Assembly (NCBI RefSeq): GCF_042427585.1
Contig: NZ_JBHMFC010000008.1
Coordinates: 1-64,000 of the forward strand
Direction: 5' to 3'
Source of the DNA: Pseudalgibacter ostreae
GTDB taxonomy: Bacteria > Bacteroidota > Bacteroidia > Flavobacteriales > Flavobacteriaceae
DNA length: 64,000 bases
Part shown: in pieces, positions 34,979-43,749 of the stretch
How positions within the stretch are numbered: the first letter of the stretch is position 1
Layout of the letters: every line of letters begins with the position of its first letter
The notes under the pieces: generated by a model
The model's database searches: none
Told to the model about the DNA's origin: nothing
The model's input: the letters and a program-made list of their open reading frames with translations, nothing else
Translations under genes and position numbers: made by a program

Positions 34979-36943
34979 GTGAAAATACTAGACAGATACA
35001 TACTAACCACTTATTTACGGACTTTTATAAGTGTGTTTTTAATACTCATGCTTATTTTTATTTTACAGTCCGTTTGGTTATACATTAAAGAATTAGCGGG
35101 TAAAGACTTAGCTATAGGTGTTATTTTAAAATTTTTAACCTACGTTACACCCACGTTAATGCCTTTAATAGTACCACTTACCATACTTTTAACTTCTATA
35201 ATGGTATTTGGTAGTTTTGCAGAAAACTATGAGTTTGCTGCTATGAAGTCTACAGGAACATCTTTGCAAAGGGCCATGTCTGGACTAAGTGTTTTTATTG
35301 TAGCACTTGCAATCTTAATGTTTTTTATAGCCAATACTGTCATTCCTTGGGCTAATTTTAATTTTTATAATTTACGAAAAAACATAGCAAAAGTCCAACC
35401 TGCAATGGCAATTGCCCAAGGCCAATTTAATGAAATTGAAACCTATAACATTAAGGTTGAAGAAAAATCAGGAGATAAAGGGCAGTTCTTGAAAGATGTT
35501 ATTATTCATATCAAGCAGGATAATACGGTTATAAAGGCTAAAACAGGCGAATTATTAAGTGAAGAAAAATCAGATGTTTTAAAATTAAACCTGTACGACG
35601 GCAATTATTATAAAGATTTCATTCCTAAAAGAAGAGAGGATCGAGAAAAGTATCCCTTTTCAAAAAGTAAGTTTGATAAATATACGATTAACATCGATTT
35701 AACCCAGTTAAACGAAGAAGTCGATATTGATGACAAAACCTACACTAACAGATATAACATGTTAAACATAAGTGACTTAGATTATACTATTGATTCACTT
35801 TCAAAAAGAGAAAAACTAGAATTACAACAATTCTCAAAAAAATTGCACATGCGTACCGGTATTTCTTCCTTACGTAGAAATTACCAAAAACCTGTTATAG
35901 ACACCGTTTATACCGGTAATATTTTAGATTTATATGATACCTCTGAAAAATTGGCTTTAATTGAAATAGCATCAAATTCTGTAAGAGCTACGCCATCCAT
36001 ATTAACAACGCAAAAAGCGACTGCAAAGGTATCTACCATTGTTTTAAATCGTCATATAATTTCATTACATGAAAAACTATCTCTTGGATTTGCATGTATC
36101 ATTTTATTTTTTGTTGGGGCACCATTAGGCGCTTTAATACGAAAAGGAGGGCTTGGGCTACCCATGGTTATCGCCATATTGCTATTTTTAACGTATCATT
36201 TTATAGGTATTTTTGCAACCAATAGTGCTAAAGATGGCACTTTAAACCCTGTATTTGCTACTTGGTTTTCTACTTTGGTTATGATGCCGCTTGGTGTTTT
36301 TCTAACGCGACGGGCCACTGCCGATAAAGGGCTGTTTGAGCTAGGGAATATTATTGAACCCATCAAAAAACTATTCGGAATTAAAACTAATGATGAAGAT
36401 GATGAAACAAGCGATTATTCAGACTTCCATAGGTTTAAATTTGAGAAGCTAATCGATATTATAAAAAACCATGAGGCTTATGGTTATAAGGAAACTAGCC
36501 GATACGAAGCGATTAGAGTACTAAATGGTAGAAACAAAACCCACGACGATTTACTAAAAGAGGGTGTCGTGTTTAAAAAAGATTACAAAAAAGCACAAAC
36601 CATAGCAACAGATTATTTTAAACATTCTAACTTCTCAATAGCATTATACGGTATAGGTGCTGTGCTTTTAGGCTTGTTTTTTGTCTTTAAAAGCAATGAA
36701 ATGTTTTCTTTGGCATCGGCATCCATTCAGCTTAGTTTCGTATCTTTTGCTTTATATTTTATCTATTATATTAAGACCTTTATCAATTTATCAAATTTTT
36801 ATAAACACATAAGGGAGCACGCTAAATTTCCAAATATTATAATTTTTATTGCTGGGATTCCCCTATATATGGTTACGTATATTTTTCTAAACTCAAAAGT
36901 TAAAGAAGATTTAAAACTATATTGTTTGGAATCATTAAAATAA
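34979..36943 (+). CDS. LptF/LptG family permease (YjgP/YjgQ) with C-terminal extension
   Basis: A 654-residue protein starting at GTG (KILDRYILTTYLRTFISVFLILM, the family start). Three N-terminal helices, a large periplasmic beta-jellyroll and three further helices (to about residue 450) form the usual LptF/G unit that helps extract LPS from the inner membrane. An acidic linker and an extra 180-residue region with three hydrophobic segments follow; this extension is absent from E. coli LptF/G (about 360 residues). RibB(A) follows 15 bases later. Confidence 0.9.
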   Translation: MKILDRYILTTYLRTFISVFLILMLIFILQSVWLYIKELAGKDLAIGVILKFLTYVTPTLMPLIVPLTILLTSIMVFGSFAENYEFAAMKSTGTSLQRAMSGLSVFIVALAILMFFIANTVIPWANFNFYNLRKNIAKVQPAMAIAQGQFNEIETYNIKVEEKSGDKGQFLKDVIIHIKQDNTVIKAKTGELLSEEKSDVLKLNLYDGNYYKDFIPKRREDREKYPFSKSKFDKYTINIDLTQLNEEVDIDDKTYTNRYNMLNISDLDYTIDSLSKREKLELQQFSKKLHMRTGISSLRRNYQKPVIDTVYTGNILDLYDTSEKLALIEIASNSVRATPSILTTQKATAKVSTIVLNRHIISLHEKLSLGFACIILFFVGAPLGALIRKGGLGLPMVIAILLFLTYHFIGIFATNSAKDGTLNPVFATWFSTLVMMPLGVFLTRRATADKGLFELGNIIEPIKKLFGIKTNDEDDETSDYSDFHRFKFEKLIDIIKNHEAYGYKETSRYEAIRVLNGRNKTHDDLLKEGVVFKKDYKKAQTIATDYFKHSNFSIALYGIGAVLLGLFFVFKSNEMFSLASASIQLSFVSFALYFIYYIKTFINLSNFYKHIREHAKFPNIIIFIAGIPLYMVTYIFLNSKVKEDLKLYCLESLK

Positions 36944-36958
36944 CAACACCTTTTTATT

Positions 36959-38119
36959 ATGACTGCATTTATTGAAACCTCGAAAAAGAAATCGGCTTTT
37001 AAACTCAACACCATTCATGAAGCCATTGATGATATAAGAAACGGAAAAGTCATTATTGTGGTAGATGATGAGAATCGTGAAAATGAAGGTGATTTCGTGG
37101 CTGCTGCCGATATGGCAACACCTGAAATGATAAACTTTATGGCGACCCATGGAAAAGGGCTTATTTGCGCACCTCTAACAGAAACCAGATGTAAAGAATT
37201 AGATTTAGGTATGATGGTACGCCATAATACCGATCCCATGGAAACGGCATTTACTGTGTCTGTAGATTTAAGAGGTCACGGGGTAACCACTGGTATTTCT
37301 GCTGGAGACCGATCAAAAACAGTAAAAGCCCTTATCGATCCAAGCACAAAACCTTTTGATTTAGCCAGACCAGGGCATATATTCCCTTTGGTGGCCAAAG
37401 AAGGAGGGGTTTTAAGACGAACAGGACATACCGAAGCAGCAATCGATTTTGCTCGTTTAGCAGGTCTAAGCCCTGCAGGCGTTATTGTAGAGATTATGAA
37501 TGAAGATGGTACCATGGCACGTTTACCAGAACTGATTAAAGTCGCTAAAAAATTAGATCTTAAAATTGTTTCTATTGAAGACTTGGTCGCTTATAGAATG
37601 CAGCACGACTCATTAATTGAGAAAAAAGAAGATTTTGAAATTGAAACGCGCTTTGGCAGTTTTAGATTAAGAGCTTATAAACAAACCACTAATAATCAAA
37701 TCCATATTGCTTTAACAAAAGGCCAATGGAAGGACGATGAGTCGGTTTTAACCAGAATTAACTCTACGATGCTTAATAATGACATATTAGGCACTATTAC
37801 CAAGAATGTAGACAAACAGCTGGTAGCGATGTTTAAAGTTATTAATATTGAAGAGAAAGGGGCTATTATCTTTATAAATCAAGAAGCCCAGTCCATGAAT
37901 ATTTTAAAAAGGTTACAGGTTTTAAAAGAGAACCAATCCCCTAATACTATTTTTAAAGCGCCCAAAATAGATATGGATACTAGAGACTTTGGTATTGGTG
38001 CGCAAATACTACACGATTTAAACATCCATAAACTTCGCTTAATTTCTAATACAGAGCAAACCAAACGGGTAGGCTTAATTGGATATGGTTTAGAAATTGT
38101 AGAATATGTAAAGTATTAA
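36959..38119 (+). CDS. ribB: DHBP synthase fused to degenerate GTP cyclohydrolase II-like domain
   Basis: A 386-residue protein. Residues 15-215 are an intact 3,4-dihydroxy-2-butanone-4-phosphate synthase (VVDDENRENEGDFV, GLICAPLT, RTGHTEAAIDFARLAGL), which makes the four-carbon precursor of riboflavin. The rest aligns by eye with GTP cyclohydrolase II, but the zinc cysteines are gone: where active enzymes have RVHSEC and CDCG, this one has RINSTM and KNVD. The second activity is therefore probably lost. Although often labelled RibBA, it likely acts as RibB. Confidence 0.9.
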   Translation: MTAFIETSKKKSAFKLNTIHEAIDDIRNGKVIIVVDDENRENEGDFVAAADMATPEMINFMATHGKGLICAPLTETRCKELDLGMMVRHNTDPMETAFTVSVDLRGHGVTTGISAGDRSKTVKALIDPSTKPFDLARPGHIFPLVAKEGGVLRRTGHTEAAIDFARLAGLSPAGVIVEIMNEDGTMARLPELIKVAKKLDLKIVSIEDLVAYRMQHDSLIEKKEDFEIETRFGSFRLRAYKQTTNNQIHIALTKGQWKDDESVLTRINSTMLNNDILGTITKNVDKQLVAMFKVINIEEKGAIIFINQEAQSMNILKRLQVLKENQSPNTIFKAPKIDMDTRDFGIGAQILHDLNIHKLRLISNTEQTKRVGLIGYGLEIVEYVKY

Positions 38120-38144
38120 ACAAACACATAAAAAAGAATAAAAA

Positions 38145-38180
38145 AAGAGCGATAAAGTTATATTATCGCTCTTTCTTGTT
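38145..38180. terminator. Bidirectional terminator between ribB and the phosphorelay cluster
   Basis: AAGAGCGATA (38145-38154) pairs with TATCGCTCTT (38164-38173), with A/T runs on both sides. It can stop ribB on the plus strand and the converging two-component genes on the minus strand. Confidence 0.85.
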
Positions 38181-38234
38181 TTTATTATTAACTGCTTTTA
38201 TCAAAGTCTGTTCTGTTAAAAAAATAAATATTCA

Positions 38235-38624
38235 TTAAAAAAACTCTTTCAACAGCTCGCCTAATTTATTCGTATCTAAAGGTTTAATTAAATATTTTTT
38301 AACATAGGGATTGTTATTTGATTTTTCAATATCAGCAACATTATGCGATGACGTAAGCATAATGATATGAGTGTTTATCTTTTTTTCTTCCATAAATTTT
38401 CCAAATATCTCTAAAAAACCAAATCCATCCATTTCTGGCATTTTTATATCTAAAAAAATAAGTTCTGGATACTGATCTTCTTTATTCTTTAAATATTCCA
38501 AAGCTTCAATAGGAGAGCTTTTAATAGTAATCGTTTTAGCCACATTTGCTTTTTCAACAATATATTGGTTAATATAATTGTCTATACTATTATCATCAAT
38601 CAATAAAACTTCTTTTAAATTCAT
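38235..38624 (-). CDS. Single-domain response regulator (CheY-like)
   Basis: A 129-residue receiver only. LLIDDNSIDNYINQYIVEKA carries the acidic pair, FLDIKMPEMDGFGFLE the phospho-Asp, IIMLTSS the Thr/Ser, and KYLIKPLD the Lys. There is no DNA-binding or enzymatic output, so it passes phosphate or binds partners. Its start lies 13 bases after the stop of the hybrid kinase upstream, and it is the last gene of the cluster. Confidence 0.93.
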   Translation of the reverse strand: MNLKEVLLIDDNSIDNYINQYIVEKANVAKTITIKSSPIEALEYLKNKEDQYPELIFLDIKMPEMDGFGFLEIFGKFMEEKKINTHIIMLTSSHNVADIEKSNNNPYVKKYLIKPLDTNKLGELLKEFF

Positions 38625-38637
38625 GGCAGATAGTAGT

Positions 38638-40710
38638 TTATTTTAAGTTTGGCAGAGATACCGTAAATGTAGACCCCTTACTTAGTTCTGATGCGACTTT
38701 AATGGTTCCTTTTAACTTATCTATAGTTTCTTTTACAATATACATGCCCATTCCAGACCCTGTAGAATGTTTTGTCGCTCTATAAAACATATCGAATATA
38801 TTGTCTAAATATTTTTCTTCAATACCAATGCCATTATCTTCCACTATAATAGTAGCGCTTTCAGAATCTACATGAACCGATGTTTTTACAATATGCTCTT
38901 TTTTATCCACATCATAGTACTTAAGAGAATTGGAAAAAATGCTATTAAAAATAATTTCTATTCTTTTTTTATCGGAAAAAAAATCTGTTTGTTGGTTAAC
39001 AAAAGTAATTATTTTCTCATTTTTCTTTTGATATTTTAATTTATCCCAACATGTATCTATCAATTCATTAAAATCAATTTTTTCTGTTTCAACTTGAGTT
39101 CTTGAGTTTGTAGAATAATCTAATATATCATTAATAAAAGCATCCATTTTATCAATGGTTTTAGACATCATTTGCATTTGAAGTTTTTGCTCCTCTTGAT
39201 CGGGGTTTAAGCTTGATTCTGTAATATTTATCAGGCCTCTTAATGAGGTTAACGGCGCTCTTAAATCATGTGAAGCACTGTATACAAACCTATCCAGTTC
39301 TTCATTGCTTTTGGTTAATGCTAAATTTTTTTCTTTTAATATTATTTCTGTTCTTTTACGTTCTGTAACATCTCTTGCTATGCCTAGAAATCTACCATCT
39401 TTCTGTAATTTTGTAGATATTTCGACATCAATTCGGGTTTTATTTTTATGGATTAATTGTTTATTAAACAGTACCGTTTCGCCATTTTGAACTTTTTTAT
39501 ATTTCTCTGGATCTTCAATAAACGCTCCTTCAATTAAATCTGAAAGCCTCAACTCTTTAAACTCATCATTGGAATACCCAAGCATACTTGACGTATACGT
39601 ATTGAAACTATAGATTGTTCCATCAAAAGAATAAGCAATAATAGCATCGGTTGCTTGTTCAATTAATGATTTATAAGACTCTTCAACTTTTTTTATTTCA
39701 GAAATGGAGTTGTTTTTTTGTATGGCGATAATCACTAAACCTACGGAATGATTTAAATCCTTTATATCCTCCAGAGAAGGTATTTTAGATTTATGGCTGT
39801 ACATGGCAAACGTGCCCAAAACCATGCCCTCTTTATCAATAATAGGAATAGACCAACAGGACTTTAGTTTGAATTTTGAAGCAATGTCTTTAAAATCGGC
39901 CCATAAAGCATCTTTACTTATATTTGAAACTATAACCGCTTTTTTTAAGAAAGCAGCCGTACCACATGACCCTTTATTTTCTCCAATAGGAATGTTGCCT
40001 ATAGCTACAATAAAATCTTTAGGCAGATTTGGAGCCGAGACTGTTTCTAAATAATGGCCATCTGGATGTAATAAATTAACGGAACCAAAATAGCTCGGGT
40101 GGCTGGATTCAAAATTTAATATAATATGCTCTAATACCTTATTTAATGGTGTGTTTTGCGTTATTAAATCCATAACTTGATTTTTATGGATTAAAACTTG
40201 TTCTATTTTATTACGCTCTAATATTTCGTTGTTAAGCTCTAAGGTTTTATCTTCTAACTTATTGATAAGGCGCTCGCTATAGATCTTTAAAACCTCTTCA
40301 TCATTAATTCTCACCCGTTTAACATAGGCCCTTTGAGACTTAACTTTATCTAAAACATCTTCTACAATAGCTAATAAGTCTTCATGATCAATAGGTTTTT
40401 TAATAAACGTTGCAGCACCTAATTTTAAAGCAAATTCTTCATCTGGTTGTTCTGTATAAGTTGATGTATAAAAGATAAAGGGTATTTTTTTAAAAATTCG
40501 CTCCTTTTTACAAGCTTGGCAAAATATATACCCATCCATTATGGGCATTAAAATATCCGATATAATTAAGTCTACTTTACTGTGGTGCAGTTTATCTAAA
40601 CCCTCTTGTCCGTGTTTAGCTTCAATAACAAGGTACCCCTTATTTTCGAGAATAACTCTAAGAAGGTATAAGTTTTCAGGCTTATCATCTACTATTAAAA
40701 TAGTTTTCAT
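38638..40710 (-). CDS. Sensor histidine kinase: REC-GAF-PAS-HisKA-HATPase
   Basis: A 690-residue cytoplasmic protein. An N-terminal receiver (IIVDDKPEN; phospho-Asp in IISDILMPIMDGY) is followed by a GAF domain (about 180-335), a PAS domain (about 350-465) and HisKA with SASHDLRAPLTSLRG. The ATPase domain has VEDNGIGIEEKY and GSGMGMYIVK. The receiver in front of the kinase suggests it is controlled by another member of the cluster. No membrane segment is present. Confidence 0.92.
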   Translation of the reverse strand: MKTILIVDDKPENLYLLRVILENKGYLVIEAKHGQEGLDKLHHSKVDLIISDILMPIMDGYIFCQACKKERIFKKIPFIFYTSTYTEQPDEEFALKLGAATFIKKPIDHEDLLAIVEDVLDKVKSQRAYVKRVRINDEEVLKIYSERLINKLEDKTLELNNEILERNKIEQVLIHKNQVMDLITQNTPLNKVLEHIILNFESSHPSYFGSVNLLHPDGHYLETVSAPNLPKDFIVAIGNIPIGENKGSCGTAAFLKKAVIVSNISKDALWADFKDIASKFKLKSCWSIPIIDKEGMVLGTFAMYSHKSKIPSLEDIKDLNHSVGLVIIAIQKNNSISEIKKVEESYKSLIEQATDAIIAYSFDGTIYSFNTYTSSMLGYSNDEFKELRLSDLIEGAFIEDPEKYKKVQNGETVLFNKQLIHKNKTRIDVEISTKLQKDGRFLGIARDVTERKRTEIILKEKNLALTKSNEELDRFVYSASHDLRAPLTSLRGLINITESSLNPDQEEQKLQMQMMSKTIDKMDAFINDILDYSTNSRTQVETEKIDFNELIDTCWDKLKYQKKNEKIITFVNQQTDFFSDKKRIEIIFNSIFSNSLKYYDVDKKEHIVKTSVHVDSESATIIVEDNGIGIEEKYLDNIFDMFYRATKHSTGSGMGMYIVKETIDKLKGTIKVASELSKGSTFTVSLPNLK

Positions 40711-40715
40711 TTAAA

Positions 40716-41093
40716 TTAATTATTTTTAGCTTTATAAATGTTTTCCATTTGTGTTACAAAAGTATCTGGATCGATAGGTTTCTCAATATAGCCATCTGCA
40801 CCTGCTTCTATAGACTTTTCCTTATCTCCACCCATGGCGTACGATGTCACGGTTATAAAAACTGTCTTTTTAGAAAGGCCGTTATGCGATAATTTGTTGC
40901 ATATTTCATAACCATCCATATCTGGTAATTGAATATCTGTTAAAATGATGTCTGGTTTGTTGTCGTGTGCTAGTTTTAATCCATCTTTACCATTATAGGC
41001 AGTACTCACTTTGTAATTATGTTTTTCTAAAAGATATGATAACATATACATGTTTTGCTCATTATCTTCTATTATTAATACCGATAGTTTCAT
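40716..41093 (-). CDS. Single-domain response regulator
   Basis: 125 residues from the ATG giving MKLSVLIIEDNEQNMYMLSYLL at 41093. The longer frame to 41192 adds 33 residues of non-receiver sequence and is unlikely. Acidic pair in IIEDN, phospho-Asp in ILTDIQLPDMDGYE, Thr in VITVTSYA, Lys in GYIEKPID. Like its neighbour it has no output domain. It lies five bases before the hybrid kinase, with the CHASE kinase upstream. Confidence 0.92.
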   Translation of the reverse strand: MKLSVLIIEDNEQNMYMLSYLLEKHNYKVSTAYNGKDGLKLAHDNKPDIILTDIQLPDMDGYEICNKLSHNGLSKKTVFITVTSYAMGGDKEKSIEAGADGYIEKPIDPDTFVTQMENIYKAKNN

Positions 41094-41193
41094 CTTTTGA
41101 AGGGATAAAGTTAAACCATAAAGGCCATATGTGAGTAAATATAATAAATTTGGTATTGTAATGGGATTATTATTAATGCGCTTTTGAAACAAA

Positions 41194-43707
41194 TCAATTT
41201 ATGGGCAAGGCTATGGTGAACGTACTTCCTTTACCTAGCTCACTTTTTACTTGAATGGTTCCTCCTAATTTATCCATTAAGTTTTTAGAAATAGCCAACC
41301 CAAGCCCGCTGCCCTCATGGCTTCTGCTTAATCCTCCCTCTAATTGAATAAAAGGTACAAATAACTTATTTAAGTTTGCCTTACTAATCCCTATGCCTTG
41401 ATCTATAACTTGTGTTGTTAGCATATTATCTTTAACATCCACCTTAACACGAATAACCCCATCATATGAAAACTTAATGGCATTGGATATTAAATTTAAT
41501 AGTACTTGCTCCACCCTTCTTTCATCGCTTGTTAAGGTAACATCTGTTTTATAGCGTTCATACTCAATAATCAACCCTTTTTTTAATGCTTGCGGCAATA
41601 AAAAGTCGATTGTTTTTTGTAACGAAACTCCAAAGTTAAAAGGGTAACTCGATACTTTCAATTCACCAGCTTCTATCTTAGAAATATCCAATATGTCATT
41701 TATTAACCCCAGTAAATGCTGTCCGCTTTTTTTAACCATCCCTATTTGCTTGGCCTGTTCTTCATTCAATGGTCCTGCAAATCCTTTAAGCAATATGCTT
41801 GTAAAACCAATAATAGAGTTCATGGGGGTTCTTAATTCATGAGACATGGTGGCTAAAAAGGAAGATTTCATTAAATCTGCAGATTGTGCTTTTATTTTTT
41901 CCTTTTCTAGTTCTATAGACTGTTCATTTAAGTCTTCTAAAAGGTTTAATAAAGCTTCTTTACTATCATTTAGCTCTTCCGTTCTCTGGTTTACTAACTC
42001 CTCTAGATTGTTTTTATAAACCAATAATTCTTTTTCATTTTTAATTCTATCTGTAATGTCTGACGCAATCCCTATATGCCCCACCATTTCATTATTCGCA
42101 TCCAACAGTTTGGTCGCTTTTGCAGAAAGGTTTCTTATTTCTCCTTTTTTATCTTGAATTCTAAATTCCGATTTAAATTCGCTGTTTGTTAAGAAAGCTT
42201 CTTGCCATTCACTCAAAACTCTGTCTTTATCTAATGGGTGTAGGGCATTTTGCCAGCCAAGCCCCATAGATTCTGCATAGGTCATACCAGAATATCTTAT
42301 CCACTCTTCATTTAAATAAGTACATTTCCCGGATTTATCTATATTAAAAATTACAACTGGAGCATAAGAGGTGAGACTACGATACATCAATTCACTGTTT
42401 TTTAATACCGTTTCTATTTTTTTTCTATCCGTAATATCTTGCACAGTACCAAAGGCTTTTTCAGGAACTTGGTTTTCATCATAAGAGGTTTCGCATTGTT
42501 CTTCTACATATTTTATACGCTCCTTATCAATATCTAATCGGTATATTATTTGATACGATTTATTGTTCTTTACTGCATCTGTAAATATTTTGAATACCAT
42601 ATCTTTATCCTCGGGATGCACAATATCGTAAAATGCCGCCTGGCTGGCCTCAAATTTTTTAGGGTCTTTTTCGAATATTCGATACATTTCTTTTGACCAT
42701 GACAGTTCATTCTTTTTCAAATCCAATTCCCAACTTCCAAGTTTCGCCACTTTCTGTGCTTTGTTTAAGTTAGATTCGCTTTTTTTTATTTTGCTTTCAG
42801 TAGTTTTATATATTAATCTCAACTGAGTCTCCTGTTCTACAAGTTTAGCATTATAAAATTTTTCTAATCGTTCCGATTGGCCAAAAAAGAAATACACGAT
42901 CCAACTTCCACCAATTGCAATGGTAAAACCATATATGGCAAACCATATTCCTGTATTAAATTTTTGTTTCGTTGATACAACATATAGTTTCCATTTACCC
43001 TCAAACATTTCTATGTTTACAGCAAACGGCTTAAAAGACGCCATATCATGTTCTAAAAAAAACTCTTCCCTACCTGTTTCAGGATTTAACCTTGATAATT
43101 GATAAATAAAACGTTGTGTATGGGAAGCGGTTATATTTAAGTCGTTAAAAAAGTCAGAAAGCTTAGTAACAACAGCCGAAAATCCTGAGAATTTTTTATC
43201 GATAAAAATAGGCTGTCTACTCACTATCCCAACACCTCCTTGTTTTAGATTAACTGGGCCATCAATAAAAAAATCTTTCTTTTTTATAGGAGTATATGCC
43301 CCCTTACCAGCCAATGTGTTTTCTAAAATATTATAACCAACCACTTGATTGTCTATTGAAGGATAAACATGGGTTATAAAACCATTTTCATCCACCAATT
43401 CTAAAACATTAAAGTATTTATTCCGGCCTAATAACTCAATGGCTATAGTATCAAAATCTGCGGGAACACCACTTCGTTCTACAATATATGCTAACGATTT
43501 TGTAGCCGAGTAACTAAACATAACTAAGCTTTGTAACTTTTCTTTAATTAAGTTTACATGATTGTCTATTTCTTTTTTCTGTTCATTTTCATTTATTAAA
43601 TATTTTTGGTACGCCATATATTGGGAAACAAAAAGGAGTATTATAAAGGTTAAAAAACCCGCCACCCAAGGTTTTTTTAGAAAAAGATACAAAGGACTAC
43701 TCTTCAT
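41194..43707 (-). CDS. CHASE-domain sensor histidine kinase with two PAS domains
   Basis: An 837-residue membrane kinase. Helix 1 (about 14-30) and a second helix near 265-285 enclose a periplasmic CHASE domain (residues about 35-255), a sensor of small ligands. Two PAS domains (about 330-435 and 450-570), a coiled coil, HisKA with MSHELRTPMNSIIGF, and the ATPase domain (DQGIGISKANL, GSGLGLAISKN) follow. It sits between a PAS-only membrane protein and a receiver and probably phosphorylates the latter. Confidence 0.92.
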   Translation of the reverse strand: MKSSPLYLFLKKPWVAGFLTFIILLFVSQYMAYQKYLINENEQKKEIDNHVNLIKEKLQSLVMFSYSATKSLAYIVERSGVPADFDTIAIELLGRNKYFNVLELVDENGFITHVYPSIDNQVVGYNILENTLAGKGAYTPIKKKDFFIDGPVNLKQGGVGIVSRQPIFIDKKFSGFSAVVTKLSDFFNDLNITASHTQRFIYQLSRLNPETGREEFFLEHDMASFKPFAVNIEMFEGKWKLYVVSTKQKFNTGIWFAIYGFTIAIGGSWIVYFFFGQSERLEKFYNAKLVEQETQLRLIYKTTESKIKKSESNLNKAQKVAKLGSWELDLKKNELSWSKEMYRIFEKDPKKFEASQAAFYDIVHPEDKDMVFKIFTDAVKNNKSYQIIYRLDIDKERIKYVEEQCETSYDENQVPEKAFGTVQDITDRKKIETVLKNSELMYRSLTSYAPVVIFNIDKSGKCTYLNEEWIRYSGMTYAESMGLGWQNALHPLDKDRVLSEWQEAFLTNSEFKSEFRIQDKKGEIRNLSAKATKLLDANNEMVGHIGIASDITDRIKNEKELLVYKNNLEELVNQRTEELNDSKEALLNLLEDLNEQSIELEKEKIKAQSADLMKSSFLATMSHELRTPMNSIIGFTSILLKGFAGPLNEEQAKQIGMVKKSGQHLLGLINDILDISKIEAGELKVSSYPFNFGVSLQKTIDFLLPQALKKGLIIEYERYKTDVTLTSDERRVEQVLLNLISNAIKFSYDGVIRVKVDVKDNMLTTQVIDQGIGISKANLNKLFVPFIQLEGGLSRSHEGSGLGLAISKNLMDKLGGTIQVKSELGKGSTFTIALPIN

Positions 43708-43749
43708 AATAAAACAAAATTAAATGCATTTCTTATTTTAACGATCGTT

